Assembly: GCA_023333565.1 (NCBI GenBank)
Contig: JAJKFH010000209.1
Span: 1,534,001-1,598,000, forward strand
DNA: 64,000 nucleotides
From: Puffinus mauretanicus
Taxonomy: Eukaryota > Chordata > Aves > Procellariiformes > Procellariidae
Direction: 5' to 3'
In this document: positions 50,261-62,066 of the stretch, piece by piece
How positions within the stretch are numbered: position 1 is the first letter of the stretch
How the letters are laid out: each line of letters starts with the position of its first letter
Notes under the pieces: generated by a model
The model's database searches: none
Seen by the model: the letters and a program-made list of their open reading frames with translations, nothing else
What the model was told of the DNA's origin: nothing
Program-made: the position numbers and the translations under genes

Positions 50261-53200
50261 AAAAAGTACATACAGATCAAGTGAAAGGTGGAGAATGCGT
50301 ATCAGTGATCAGAAGGTGAAATCATTCCCGGGGCCACTATAATTATCTCATTACTAAACATTTTGATCTCAGAATGTTCAGTTAATATTATGTTTAAATG
50401 AATGATAAACTTACACAAAGAAATTGTCTGAGCAGTCAAACCATCTTACATGTGATCTACATCTACAGTGGCACAATGCCAGCACGAGATGATGATTATG
50501 GGATTTCAGTAGTGAAGTTCCCAGAGCAGTTTTATGTCAATTTTAAAGGCATTTTAGATTATAATCTGATATTGTGAATCAACAGAGACAGCGATATTGT
50601 TATTTTGCCCATTTTTATCTGCCTATAGATACCAGTGGAAGGAATTACCCCCAGAGAAACCCAAGAAATTGTTGTCTTTTAAAGCTTTCTCATTGTTGCA
50701 GGGGGTAGAAGACCACATCTTCTTTCCACTAGCTAGTCAATCTTAGAAAATATCTACCAGCTCCCATTGGTTACAGAAGGAAATAATGTGTGGTTCATCT
50801 AAAGAAAATGATGGTCATATTGTATTAGGCATTAGAGATTTGCTTAGCAGTTGGGGATAATTGGCCCCTTGGCCATCATTGCTATAGTTCTTAGTCTTGG
50901 GGAGAGAAGAAAAAGACCCTGGGTGCTGCAGCTTCAGAGGAGGATTCACCATGTTCTCCTTAAAAAGCAAAGGTAGAATCCCTGCTATTGTGGTGAAAAT
51001 CAACCTTGACTATGGAGCTGCATAAAGCATTTCCATAGTGCTTGTGTTCTGTTTAACAGGTGGAGTGTCATTCAGATAGAAATACAGCTTAAAAGAAAAG
51101 AAGAAAATAAAAAATTCTTTATAGTCGCCTAGGTTTTATGGAAAACATGAACAAAGGAGACATTGACTGGAGCCATTTCACTTGTAACATTTAATTCCCA
51201 GGAAAACATATCCTAGTGACTTCTAATACTAAGTAGGCTTTATATCCCTGATGAAAAATGTGAGGCTTTCCTAAATAAGATATTTCCCAATTGTTAAAAA
51301 GTCAAATAGTTTGATAATATATTTGTAGATATAATGTGTGAAATGCACTATTTCATAGAAGATAGGATCTTTTTCCATGTACAAATTGCGTATGAATATC
51401 CATTTTATATAACCATTGACCAATTAATTATGTATTTAGTATTATGTCATTAGAATGCTAAATATATGACCATTTCCATGTTAATATAAGGACAGCTTAC
51501 ATGGTAGTTATTTTTTTGATTTACTGAATGTTATTGGTAGGTAGTGTTCAGGAGTATGAAAATACCACTACATTATTACATGGCTTATTAGGTTATTAAC
51601 TTGAATACGTAAATACTAGGCAGTGACCAAACAGAGACTTTCTGTGTGGTCAGAACTCCTCAAGAGAAAAAAAAATAGACAGCTACCTTTCCATAACCAA
51701 AAGTTGAATTCAGTACTTGATACCTTGGTATTTTGTCGTAGCAAGCTATTGGGAGGTAACTGTGCCAGGACCAATACAGTTGCAAAAGTAACTGTATATT
51801 AAGAATATAAGAATACATTTTCAGGAACTGTTTTAAGTCATATTCCCTTTAAGACAAATGAAATGTGGTAATTTTTTAAAAAAAAGTAAAATCAAATTTT
51901 CAACATTTTTTTTTTCTTGGACATTATTGGTATATGGCATATATTTAATAAATAAGTGACACGTTTGTTGCTCCATTTTCTTAGAACTTTACTGTGTGTT
52001 GAAACTGTCTCCCTATCCGAAACATAACATTGCTGATAATATTTGTGGGAGTTTGGTTATCCTTCCAGGATTGTCTCAGTCAAAGAATCACATTTTTTTT
52101 TATACCAGAAACCGTTCCCATCACTCTAAATTTCACAACTGAATTGTATCTGTCACAGTGAGTGTTATAATTAGCAGTGTTACATTCTTAACCAAAATAT
52201 ACATTCAATACCTAAATATAGAAGTCCGTGTTTTAGTAATATTGTGGTTTTCTCCAAAAATGCAAATGACTATTAGGAAATTTTAAATTAAGCTTTCTGT
52301 ATTTCAAATTCTAAAATCGCTTAGGTCGCTTAGATAATTTTAATTGTCTGTACCATTGCTCTGAAAAATAAATGCCCTGGAAGCAGTGATATTTTTCCAA
52401 AAGGTATTTAAACACATCAAAAATGAACTTCAAGAAAATTAGGTCTCAGGGGTATACCAGTACACCACACATGCTAATAGTATGATTGACTGAGAAAATT
52501 GAAATATTTCTTTAAATACAGTATCTTAATCTGGCAATAGGTGTAAACTGCTGTGTCATTTAAACTAATCTGTATTTATGTATACATTGTAAGTTCACAT
52601 GATACCTAGTTGCTTATTTGTGTTTCAGAGACACAAAGTACACTGGAAATAATTAGTTGGACATGTCATGACTTAAAAAAAACATGCTTATACAAAGTCT
52701 GTGTGCCGCTGGAAACAAAAATATTTAATAGTTGACTGTCCTTACTGCAGATGTGAATAGGTCAAGACCTGGCTTGTGTTTTACCAATTTACAAGGATTT
52801 GCTAAACACAGAGGGTTGCAAAACAGTGAAAGATTGCATATCAAAGCTTGATGTATACATACTGTAGGATACCTACTCAATAGAAGTTTCCTAAATTTAA
52901 ATAGCTACAGCCAATAGCTAAATCCTCAGGGGAACTTCAAATAAATATTTTTTCAAATAATTTTTCTCATCGCCAGTTGTACAGACATATAAGCTGAGAG
53001 GGAGAGATTATTATATGCTGGAAAAGCGCTCTCTTATTTTTAGTGTGTTCAGAGCCCGGTATAGATCACGAGGGGCTGCTTTTTTCCCCCATGGAGGTTC
53101 TGCAGTATTGTTGTCCAATCGATCAATCAGTTTCCTAAAAGTCAGGACAGCTTCATTTTGTGAAGGCTGGGCTCCTTTGCCCCATGCAGTCCACAGAAGA

Positions 53201-56164
53201 TAGCACTCCTGGGGCTTTGTACTTACACTTTTGGAGTCTTTATTCCTGTTTATTTACAGTTCTGTAGCTTTAATAAAACTGCATGATTCCTGCCTCACTT
53301 TTCTTTTCTTGCTAAATAAGAACAGTTGATATTTATATATAGATGCATGGTGACTGGGAAAAGTGAAGAGAACTTCATGAGGAAATTTTGCTTGTTGCAG
53401 CTTGTAAACTGTTTTATATACACTGTAGTGCTAGGGATGACATTAATGTGTTGTTTAAAAAGCTGCTGTCAGGCCAACGCACGTGCGTTTTCCATAATGT
53501 ATATGTGCTCATGTGTGATATTTAGACTGCTCCATAGCTGCAAATGTGTCTGGAAAAATGGCTTTGATTAATTGACTTCCCTCCACTTCTTTCCTCTCTT
53601 CAGATGCGAAGGCTCCATTCGTTATCAGGAAAGATCAGAGGAGGAGGGGAGCAGTGTACCTGGGTCACACAGTGTTAGAGTCCATTTTCCAAATGCCATA
53701 AGTAAACAGTAGGGAACAGGAAATATCCAGGATGTGAGAGGACCTCTGTGTGTGAAGGTCCTCCTCCATTGCAAATATTTGGTCTGATTTTATCTTTAGC
53801 TGTGCAAATTTGCATCTTTCCATTGTATATGCATGTAATACTTGTTACATCTTCAACTCTGTCTGCCTTTTTCATGTGTCACATTTTCAGCCCCGCAGGT
53901 ATGAGGAACCACGAGCACTGATGCACTGTTTGAGGGCTATTCTTTCCAGTGTTCCTTGTCCATTTGTTCCTTTTTCTTAGGAAATTACCACCCATAAGAA
54001 ATTATATATAAGTATATAATTCTAAAGCCAAAACTCATACTTCACTACATCAACTGACAATTTCCTTCGCTTCTGTTTGTATTTACACTTATACGAATGG
54101 TTCCCTCCTTTTGATGCCTCTGTGCTGATAAGAGTTTATTTCTGCTAAATTTCATGTATGTTCACGGTATTTGTTCCACACATAATTTATCCATAAAATC
54201 AGAATTTTGCACAAGGAGAATATTGCTAGTCAAAACTCAAAAGTTTGGCCGCATCTTTATTCATCATATTTTGCTTCTTCAGTTTAACGTTATTACTCGT
54301 TAATAGGTGCACCTGAAAATCAAGCTGTATTGTAGTATCTGGTGCGTTATGTTAAATGAATCTTTTCTAGGACAGCAAGTCTCTTTTTTTTCCCTAATGA
54401 AAAAGAATACCTCATCTTTTCCAATTTTCCTATCAAACACATCCACATCATCTTGAGACACTGCCACATCCAGCTGCATCTATACTCAACTTCAATTATA
54501 TGAAATTACACAACCTACTCTCAGGTCCTTTAGGTTCTCTTTTGCTGTGTGAGGCACACGCATAGTGCATTTCCTGTGAAGTGCATGATTACAAACTATT
54601 CAGTACAAGCCTGTTTTAAGTAAACAGTAAATTAAATATTGTCAGTGCTTGTTCAGACATGCTCTTACGAAGGAAAAAGAACTTCTAGATTTGGGTTCAT
54701 AAAACTCTAGATTTAAGAAAGGGCCAGACATAAACTAGGCATCCTTTTTCCTTTTTAACTTCTCTTGGCTGACCCAGTTGTTCAACAGCTGGTACAAAAC
54801 AATATATTCACATGCCCATACAAGGAAAATTGGGCTAGACAAAATGCTGAAGGTAGCAAAATTCTTGTTTATTGCTCTTTATTTGAATGGAGAATTCTCA
54901 AAAACATTCTGTCACTAACTGTCAGGTACACTGCTGCCTGAAAGACTGTTAAGAGTCTGTCTGAGCAACATGCCTCTTTCAACCATGACAAATACAGTAA
55001 AAGAACATCATTTTATTACAGTTCTGGCAATATTATTTTCTGCTACGCCAATCAGCCTGACTACAGGAGTTAGGAAAGAAAGGAAATGGTTGCTTCCCTA
55101 AGAAATGAGGGCTTTTGAGTATTTTGTGGTGTCTGCTACTTCAGTACTAGCATGGTCACTAGTATTTGGAGAAGTATAAATAAGTTTTATAAAAACCAGA
55201 AGCTACAAATGTGCACTTGCAAAGTCTCCTTTCATCTCTGCCAGTTAACTCATTCCCAAGAGAAGGCAAAACTCTGCTTCCAAGGGGTCATATATTGTTT
55301 TCATTCATTCCGTAGACATTTCAAAGAGAACAAGAGTTGCATGTGTGTGTTCAGGGCTGCACATGATTTATGATTAAATACAGCAAGTACCCTTTTCTTT
55401 ATTGTATTTTGTTTCTTTTCTTAAACACAAGTATGAGTGAGAAGCTCTGGCAAATAATACACAAATTTATCCAAGTTATCAGCAGTGTATGAAATGGCAT
55501 AACATAGTAGATCACATTTCCAGTTCCTCTCTCTATTACTAGATTTTAATGCAATTTGTAAAAATAAAAAATAAATTAAAAAAAAAACCAAAATATTTTA
55601 ATCACTGTTAAAGCAGAGATCCTTTGTAAACTAGTAAAAATATTAGTGCAAAAAAGGATGAAAAATACTTGCTTTGCAAATTAAGAATGCAGAGATCTAA
55701 AGCAGTCTGATTTGTTCTTTGAAAACGGATATGAGAGTTAACTCAGAAACACAATATTAATAGATTTGTGTGAGTGCACATAAGGCCAATATATTCAATG
55801 CTGAAATTTTTTTATGGTTTCATAAATAGTGCTACCACCAACATTTCAAAGAAATCTGAAAAAAAACAGAGCTCATATGTGGTAAATTTAGTGTATTTTA
55901 TAGAACACTGTTACTCCAGATGTAGCCTACGGGTTGTGACTTTTCATAAAAACTAATGAATTTCTAGATTTGTCAGCTGTTTCAACACAGATGCACTTTG
56001 CTGATCTAATGGAAACATTTTGAGCCCAGATCCAAAATATCAATAGCTTTTAGTATCGCAAATTAGTTTGGCTATTGGGTAAATGGGGATGTGGTTCTTG
56101 ATAAAAAGCAGCAAGTAATTTTGTACGTGTGTTTTATGATAACTGCCTCTCCAATATCTGATAC

Positions 56165-56209
56165 TGAGTTTTTTCTCTCTCTTCTTTTTTTCTTTTCTTT
56201 TTTTTGCAG
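56165..56209 (+). promoter_or_regulatory. AKAP6: strong polypyrimidine tract and acceptor
   Basis: About 40 bases of almost pure T/C end in TTTTTTGCAG directly before the exon. The acceptor is far stronger than those of the exons at 38639 and 57553. Confidence 0.85.
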
Positions 56210-56306
56210 AGCTTTAAGTTGAATGTAGATAGCCACTGTGCTTTAAAAGAAGCAGTGGTAGAAGAAGGACGTCAACTTCTTGAGCTTATTGTATCTCACA
56301 AATCAG
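56210..56306 (+). CDS. AKAP6: AKAP6 coding exon, spectrin repeat 1 (32 codons + 1 base)
   Basis: The exon encodes SFKLNVDSHCALKEAVVEEG, then RQLLELIVSHKS, and leaves one base (G) to the next exon. It matches mammalian AKAP6 directly after LYLETHL and forms the middle helix of spectrin repeat 1. It starts at phase 0 and ends at phase 1 (CAG before GTAAAT), so skipping this 97-nt exon alone would shift the frame. Skipping it together with the next exon (97 + 164 = 261 nt) would not. Reading through the donor meets TGA after four codons. Confidence 0.96.
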
Positions 56307-57552
56307 GTAAATCCTTCTGAAATATTGCAAGTCTTTATGTCTCCAGACTATTAAAGAATGAAGAAGCATTGCTGTAAATTACTGCATATATTCACTTCCT
56401 TATGTATTATTAATATTTACATTATCAGATTGACCTTCAAGATTTATAAATGTTTCATATACTGCATACAATGCAGTGATACTTATAAAATGAAATACTG
56501 CCTGCAAATAGTCTGTTCATTTTATTTTGGTCTTGCTGCTCAGCTGAGTTTCAATTGAAATCACATCACTGAAAACTTCACACTGACACATTCTTTGATG
56601 TAGGTGCTATGGAAATAACATTAAGATAATGAATTAGGATTTCAAATATATATATTTTTTACATACTCTGCATGGGTAATTGCATTGGTAAAGCTTTATT
56701 TTGCCACTTACATCGATTTTAATATATTTATGAGGAATAGATTAAAATTAAAAATATCTTTTTCCTTTGGTTAGGCTTGTCTTTTTCTGCAGAGGCCTTA
56801 AATTGAGAGGAGGGGGAGAGAGATACTGATTTTCCTTTCTGTATCCCCACCACCCCCTATATTTTTAGATGTTTGCGTGACTTGTATGATAATAGGGTTT
56901 TAATCAGCATATACTGCTACAGAATGCCATCTTAATTTTGGCCTACTTAGCATGCTTTTCATCCAGGTTGAAGTTATCCTTTGGTCTACTGTTTTCTGAT
57001 CATATTATACATTGTGCCTCTATTGTTTCACAGCATCAGACAAGTCTGTGTAATGTGGAAGCTACAGGAAATTAGTGACTTCTATGTATAGTTCCAAAAA
57101 GGTGTAGAAGCCATAACAGAGAAGGGTAGTGCATGTCATCATATACTTAGAAAATGGTAATGTGTGAACTACGGAAAATATTTGGAAGAGTTGGAGGTGA
57201 GAAAAATATATTTGGAAGATTATGAAATGTTTCAAGGTAAAGACTAGATATTAGAGAGTGAGATTACGGTAGCATTCCCTACTGCACAGAAATCACAGTT
57301 TATGTGGGATTTTCATTTTCTTGAAATTGTCAGCTGAAACATAATCAAAATTTAACATGATGGCTAAAAGAAATGTTTTGACCTATAGCATTGTTTTGCA
57401 GTATGAACAATAGTAATACTTGGATTTATTGCTGAGAAAATACATTAAAATTCTTGTTGCATTTATTCTTTTAAATATCCTGCTAATTCTTTGAATAAAG
57501 AATAATAGTTGAGTTTACAGCTTTTACTTTTTCCCTCTTCATTTTGGAGAAG
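56307..57552 (+). other. AKAP6: AKAP6 intron, 1.2 kb
   Basis: A short GT-AG intron (GTAAAT to GAAG) between the two clustered spectrin-repeat exons. It is AT-rich with a small TATATATA tract near 56646. Nothing else was recognised. Confidence 0.92.
57547..57552 (+). promoter_or_regulatory. AKAP6: tandem NAGNAG acceptor
   Basis: The acceptor is GAGAAG. Both AGs keep frame: the distal one gives Ser-Gly-Leu-Lys, as in mammals, and the proximal one inserts one Glu (Ser-Glu-Gly-Leu-Lys). The proximal GAG is a poor acceptor and the distal AAG somewhat better, so the distal form is expected to dominate. Confidence 0.7.
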
Positions 57553-57716
57553 GACTGAAGGACATGCTGCAGATGATTGCAAGTCAATGGAAGGAACTAC
57601 AGAGGCAAATCAAACGGCAACACAGCTGGATTCTTAGGGCTCTGGATATCATCAAAGCAGAGATACTGGCTACTGATGTGTCTGCAGAGAATGAGGAAGG
57701 GACTGGGAGCCCTAAG
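57553..57716 (+). CDS. AKAP6: AKAP6 coding exon, end of spectrin repeat 1 (54 codons)
   Basis: With the carried G, the exon encodes GLKDMLQMIASQWKELQRQI onward through HSWILRALDIIKAEIL to GTGSPK. It is the last helix of spectrin repeat 1 and the acidic linker that follows (AENEEGTGSP), ending about residue 916, where the mammalian SR1 boundary is placed. Trp in SQWKEL and HSWILRAL are repeat-core positions. The donor AAG before GTAAGT is a perfect consensus. The next mammalian segment (AEVQLCYLE) was not found before the window ends, so the gene continues downstream. Confidence 0.97.
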
Positions 57717-58411
57717 GTAAGTGGCTTGAAGTTTGCCTTATTTCCTCTTATTTCCGTCTTCTTTTGAACTAGGCACCACTGAAGTTTTCTTTCCACCCTA
57801 AGGCTTTTCATTTCTACTGGGTAAACTTTTTTTTTAATAAAAAAAAATGAAATGCCTTACTCTGAAACAATAAAAAATCTTAGAACTTTCAAGTTTTCCA
57901 GGAAGACCTGTCTCGTTTTGTGTAGAGGGGCATGAGGGGGAACATAAAACATTTAGTAAACAAAACATAAAGCATCTTTAACATGAATAATCAGAATGGT
58001 TTTAAATTGTTTTGTTGCAACTATAAATCACTATAATCAGTGCAATCACTCAGCTCTGACATCCATTAGCCGGTTGGTTACAGCAAATTAACAAAGAAGA
58101 GAGAAAGTGATTCATTATCTCATTCCTGTTAATGACTATCAGATGCATTGCTTAATTAGGGGATGGCCATTGTAGTGGGAAGAAGGTCATACGCCTTTTC
58201 ACAAATCTTTTTGCTCTGAGTTTAAGTCCTCCATAATAGTGCATGTGTTGAATACAAGAAGTACTTTAAGAATAAGGTATTGACACCTATCATAATTTTG
58301 TGGATATTAGTTATTAAAGAGGGCTATAGTACTTACCAGTTGCCAACTTAATATTTGTAAGAGCATTTTAAATACAAAACATTCTTATTCAAATTGGTGC
58401 AAGCAATTTGA

Positions 58412-58436
58412 ATTGTGTATAGTATCTATACACAAT
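58412..58436. repeat. 11-bp inverted repeat, 3-nt loop
   Basis: ATTGTGTATAG is followed, after TAT, by its exact reverse complement, making a 25-bp near-palindrome that could form a small cruciform. Confidence 0.85.
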
Positions 58437-61410
58437 AGAAACTTCTGGCATAAGGTCCATGACCTTTCATTACCATCAGTAGTAAGCAAAGGTTGTTGGG
58501 GGAGGGTGCATTGGAAAGGGTTGATTTTTCCAATACATTCTAAGTACAGAATATGCAATTCAGAGCAATCCAATAACTCTTAACATCTTGGCATGCAGCA
58601 GGCTGAAATTTATAGAAAAATTCAAGATTCCTGTTTCTAGAAATAACAGAGATGGTTGTGCTGAGTAGATTTTCAGATTCTGATGCCAGACAATTCTTTG
58701 CATTGATATTCAGTGCTTCCTAGAGAGTAGTTTGTAGAGTGTCTCTTGGCTAGGATTATATGAAATCTTCTGGTGTTTTCTTACTATAATTCTACATAGC
58801 AAGAATGATCTCAGAGATGGTGGAGGAAGAGCCAAGGATAACAATGAAACAAAAATACAGGAAAAGACCTACATGCAGGAGACACGATTTGAACTGATAT
58901 CGCTCATCATTTGCATGGTGGAAAATGCTCCTGTGTCACATAGCTCTTACTTTAGGAAGTAGGCAGTGGGGCAACACTTGGTTTCATAGTTAGGTCTGCT
59001 AAAGTAAACAGACTAGCTCAAAGTTAAGTTTCTACCCCGCCAATAATATGACCCTATATCTCTGAATATCTTGACTCATCCATGGCCAAAAGTATAACTG
59101 CTTAATCAAAATTATCACATAAAAAGTGTTCTAAAATCCAGCTTGATTTTGCTATGAAAATTATGGAATCCCTAGTTTGGACTAATTATATTCAAATATT
59201 TGCTTGAAAAGGGAGAAATGGAGGCATGGTTTATGTTGCAGTAAATTTTTCATATAGATAGGTGGTAGCGCCTTGCCCTGTGCTTTTTATCATAGAGATG
59301 GGAACCTAAAGCAATGCTTTTTTTGTGCCTACAGTTGAATAAAAACACAAGTAGACAAAAGAATGACCAAACAAGAAGTATTTTCAGGTTATTTCATTCA
59401 TTAAATCACATACCTATATGATTCTTGTAAGTACAGGCAATAGCGCAGTCAAATACCATCTACTTCTTCAGGCTGAAAGATTAACTAAAATTAAAATACA
59501 GTTGGTAATATAACTGTAGATTTCAGTTTGCATTTATTTCAAAAGCCAAAAGGAACTTGAGAAGTATAATAGGAAATCTAAAGATTATATCTAGAGGGTA
59601 TTTTACTTTTTGCCTTGTTTGAGAAACTACAGGAACAGTGTTGATGTTAGAAATCTGTAAAGAAATAGGAAAAGGAGGAATTTCAAAGACCCTAGGAAAC
59701 TTTTCACTTAGGACTTTTTAAACATGTTTTCATAGCGCTATGGTATCTTTCATGCAAGCAATGGAGAGTGGAAGGGAGAGAGGGACTTTCTGCACTCTAG
59801 AAATACATTGTCAACATTTGTATTCAAGAATTCAGATTTTGCTTATGAAATTTTTCATTTTATTGTATGTAAGTTTCGTAGTGGTTTATAGTGATTACTT
59901 TAGAAGACTTACGGGATTCTAAATATTTCTGATGCCTAAGCTCTTCTAATGTATTGCATTCTCTGTACCATCTTAGGAAAAAAATGAGATCTCTTCTTTA
60001 AGTAAGTATTTACTACAACTATGATTTTGTCATTTTTATAAATAAACAAATGATGTCTGTATTCAGCTTAAATTGGAGGATATAAGGTTTTACCTTCTTA
60101 CCCCATTGAGAAGTACCTTTAAAAATAAATCTCTGAATTGCCATGATACATTCCAACAAGTACTGATATAACATTATGAGTAGTAAACATGACATACAAT
60201 ACATCTGACTTTCTTTCAGAATCTTAAGACACTTAGCTAACAGTAGGCATTTTCTCCTGATGGAAATAGTAAGTAATATTCTAAAATATCTGGAAAATAG
60301 GAGGAATGTTTGCATATATGTGCATGTCTTGTGTTTTTTTCACCTTCTGGAGATGTCTGAGACCACTTGTTTTGTAACTGATCTCTTTATAATTGGGCCA
60401 TTTCTTCTCCATCAGGAAAGGCCTACTGGAACAGTATTGCTTTCAATAAACAATAAAGAGTGGTATTGAAAAATAACATGATGTACTTTCTTATCTAGTG
60501 GCTGTGAGTGCCTGAATATTACCCTGATCTATTTAACTCATAGTTTGGTGGAAAAGTTCATTGCTTTCTGAAGAGCTTGTAACTTAATTGTGTAACTAAT
60601 GCCCTCGAAAAGTATACAAATCTTAATAGCATTTGCCCATAGTAGACATTCTTCTTCATTCAAAAGTGTATGGAATAGTATTCTTAGGGTCAGTTGTAAG
60701 TTCTACTCCCAGCATGCATTTGGACAGTTAGTTTATGACTATAATTTTTGGATCTGGATATTTTTGTTCTGCAAGTAAATATTTGAATTAAGTTTTGGGT
60801 TTTTTGTGTAATAGTTCAGAGCATAACATCAGAACCTAAAGGTTGGTAGGTTAAAAAAATAATGGTGTAATCTAGAAATATATATGTAGTCTCTACTTCT
60901 GGACATGTTCCTTTCCAGAATAATAGCTATATTACTGAAAAACATTTCTACTTTTCCATTCCAGCTTCAGAGAAATAAGCATGAAACTGGTTAAGGCATT
61001 GGGCCTAATGCTTAGAACATTGAAATCTGACTTAGTTGTCTCAGGTAAAAAGCACTCTTGGGAAGATTGTCTTAACCCTATAACGGACTTGTCTGTCAGT
61101 GGGTTAATGATAGTAGCAGTAAGGATTTGAAGAACATTAGAAAAAGAGGTAAAAATATGTTTAATAAAGTAAAGCTAAAATCATAGAAATAGTAGATGGC
61201 TCAGGATAACAGAGTTTGAAGTGATTAAACGAACCTTTGTATAAAGGGAAAAAGAAAACCAGTGTAATTTCCTCTTGATATGTAATTAAGCATCCCACAC
61301 TTCCAGGATCATCTCCCCCTCAGTTGTGCATGATTTTACAGTTTTTACAGCCTTTCTAAACAAACAGTCTTCAGTACACAGAAAAATTATTTTCATGAAA
61401 AAAGACGAAA

Positions 61411-61470
61411 ACTTGGTGAAGCTGTTTAATATCTACTTGGTGAAGCTGTTGGGGATTCTGGAAACGCTCC
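61411..61470. repeat. 16-bp direct repeat
   Basis: ACTTGGTGAAGCTGTT occurs at 61411-61426 and again exactly at 61455-61470, 28 bases apart. It is probably a local duplication. Confidence 0.8.
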
Positions 61471-62036
61471 TTGACAGACAGTTTTATAGTGACACTGGTC
61501 TCAGACCTAGTGGGTGGACTAAAGACTGCAGTCCAGAATAATTACATCCTGCTCAGTGTTTTAATATGAGGATGAATTTGTGAAGTGGACAACAAGACAG
61601 AGCAAAGGTTGGAGAATGGTAACAGTCCTTTCTTTATTGCTTCAGACTTGTAACTTGTCCTGGCCATCCAATCATGCTGCTATGACTACAACATTTAGAT
61701 TAATACTTTGATACAAAAGGAATATACAAATGAAGTGTTTTGGCATCTTTGTGATCAGTGCAGAGAAATATCATATTTGTGAGTAAATACTTTGCTTTTT
61801 CTCAGTGTCTTTTATCAGCTCTAGATTTCTAATCTGCAGACATCAGTATGATGCATGTAGTGTCATATTAAAGCCAACAGACTGGTATTTTTTCTGATGT
61901 CTTCCATTACTTAAAAACAGGGAAGGTCTATTATTGGGACAGTCTTAAATATTGTCAACAGATAACAGAGAGCATGATTTCAGAATTTAGTGTTTTTACT
62001 TACATAACCACTTAGAAAACTCGGTTTCTAGTGTCC

Positions 62037-62066
62037 AATATATGCAATTGGAGTATTGCATATATT
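62037..62066. repeat. 12-bp inverted repeat, 6-nt loop
   Basis: AATATATGCAAT at 62037-62048 is the exact reverse complement of 62055-62066. Each arm contains ATATGCAAT, close to a POU-factor octamer half, so a paired regulatory site is one possible reading. Confidence 0.75.

Larger units (their letters stand above)
44673..56209 (+). other. AKAP6: AKAP6 intron, 3' part of the 17.4-kb intron
   Basis: No coding sequence was recognised. Contents are two short tandem repeats (46380-46419, 48993-49034), an old CR1-like remnant (about 49875-50260), and a very long pyrimidine tract just before the next exon. The remainder is AT-rich with small chance open frames. Confidence 0.87.
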
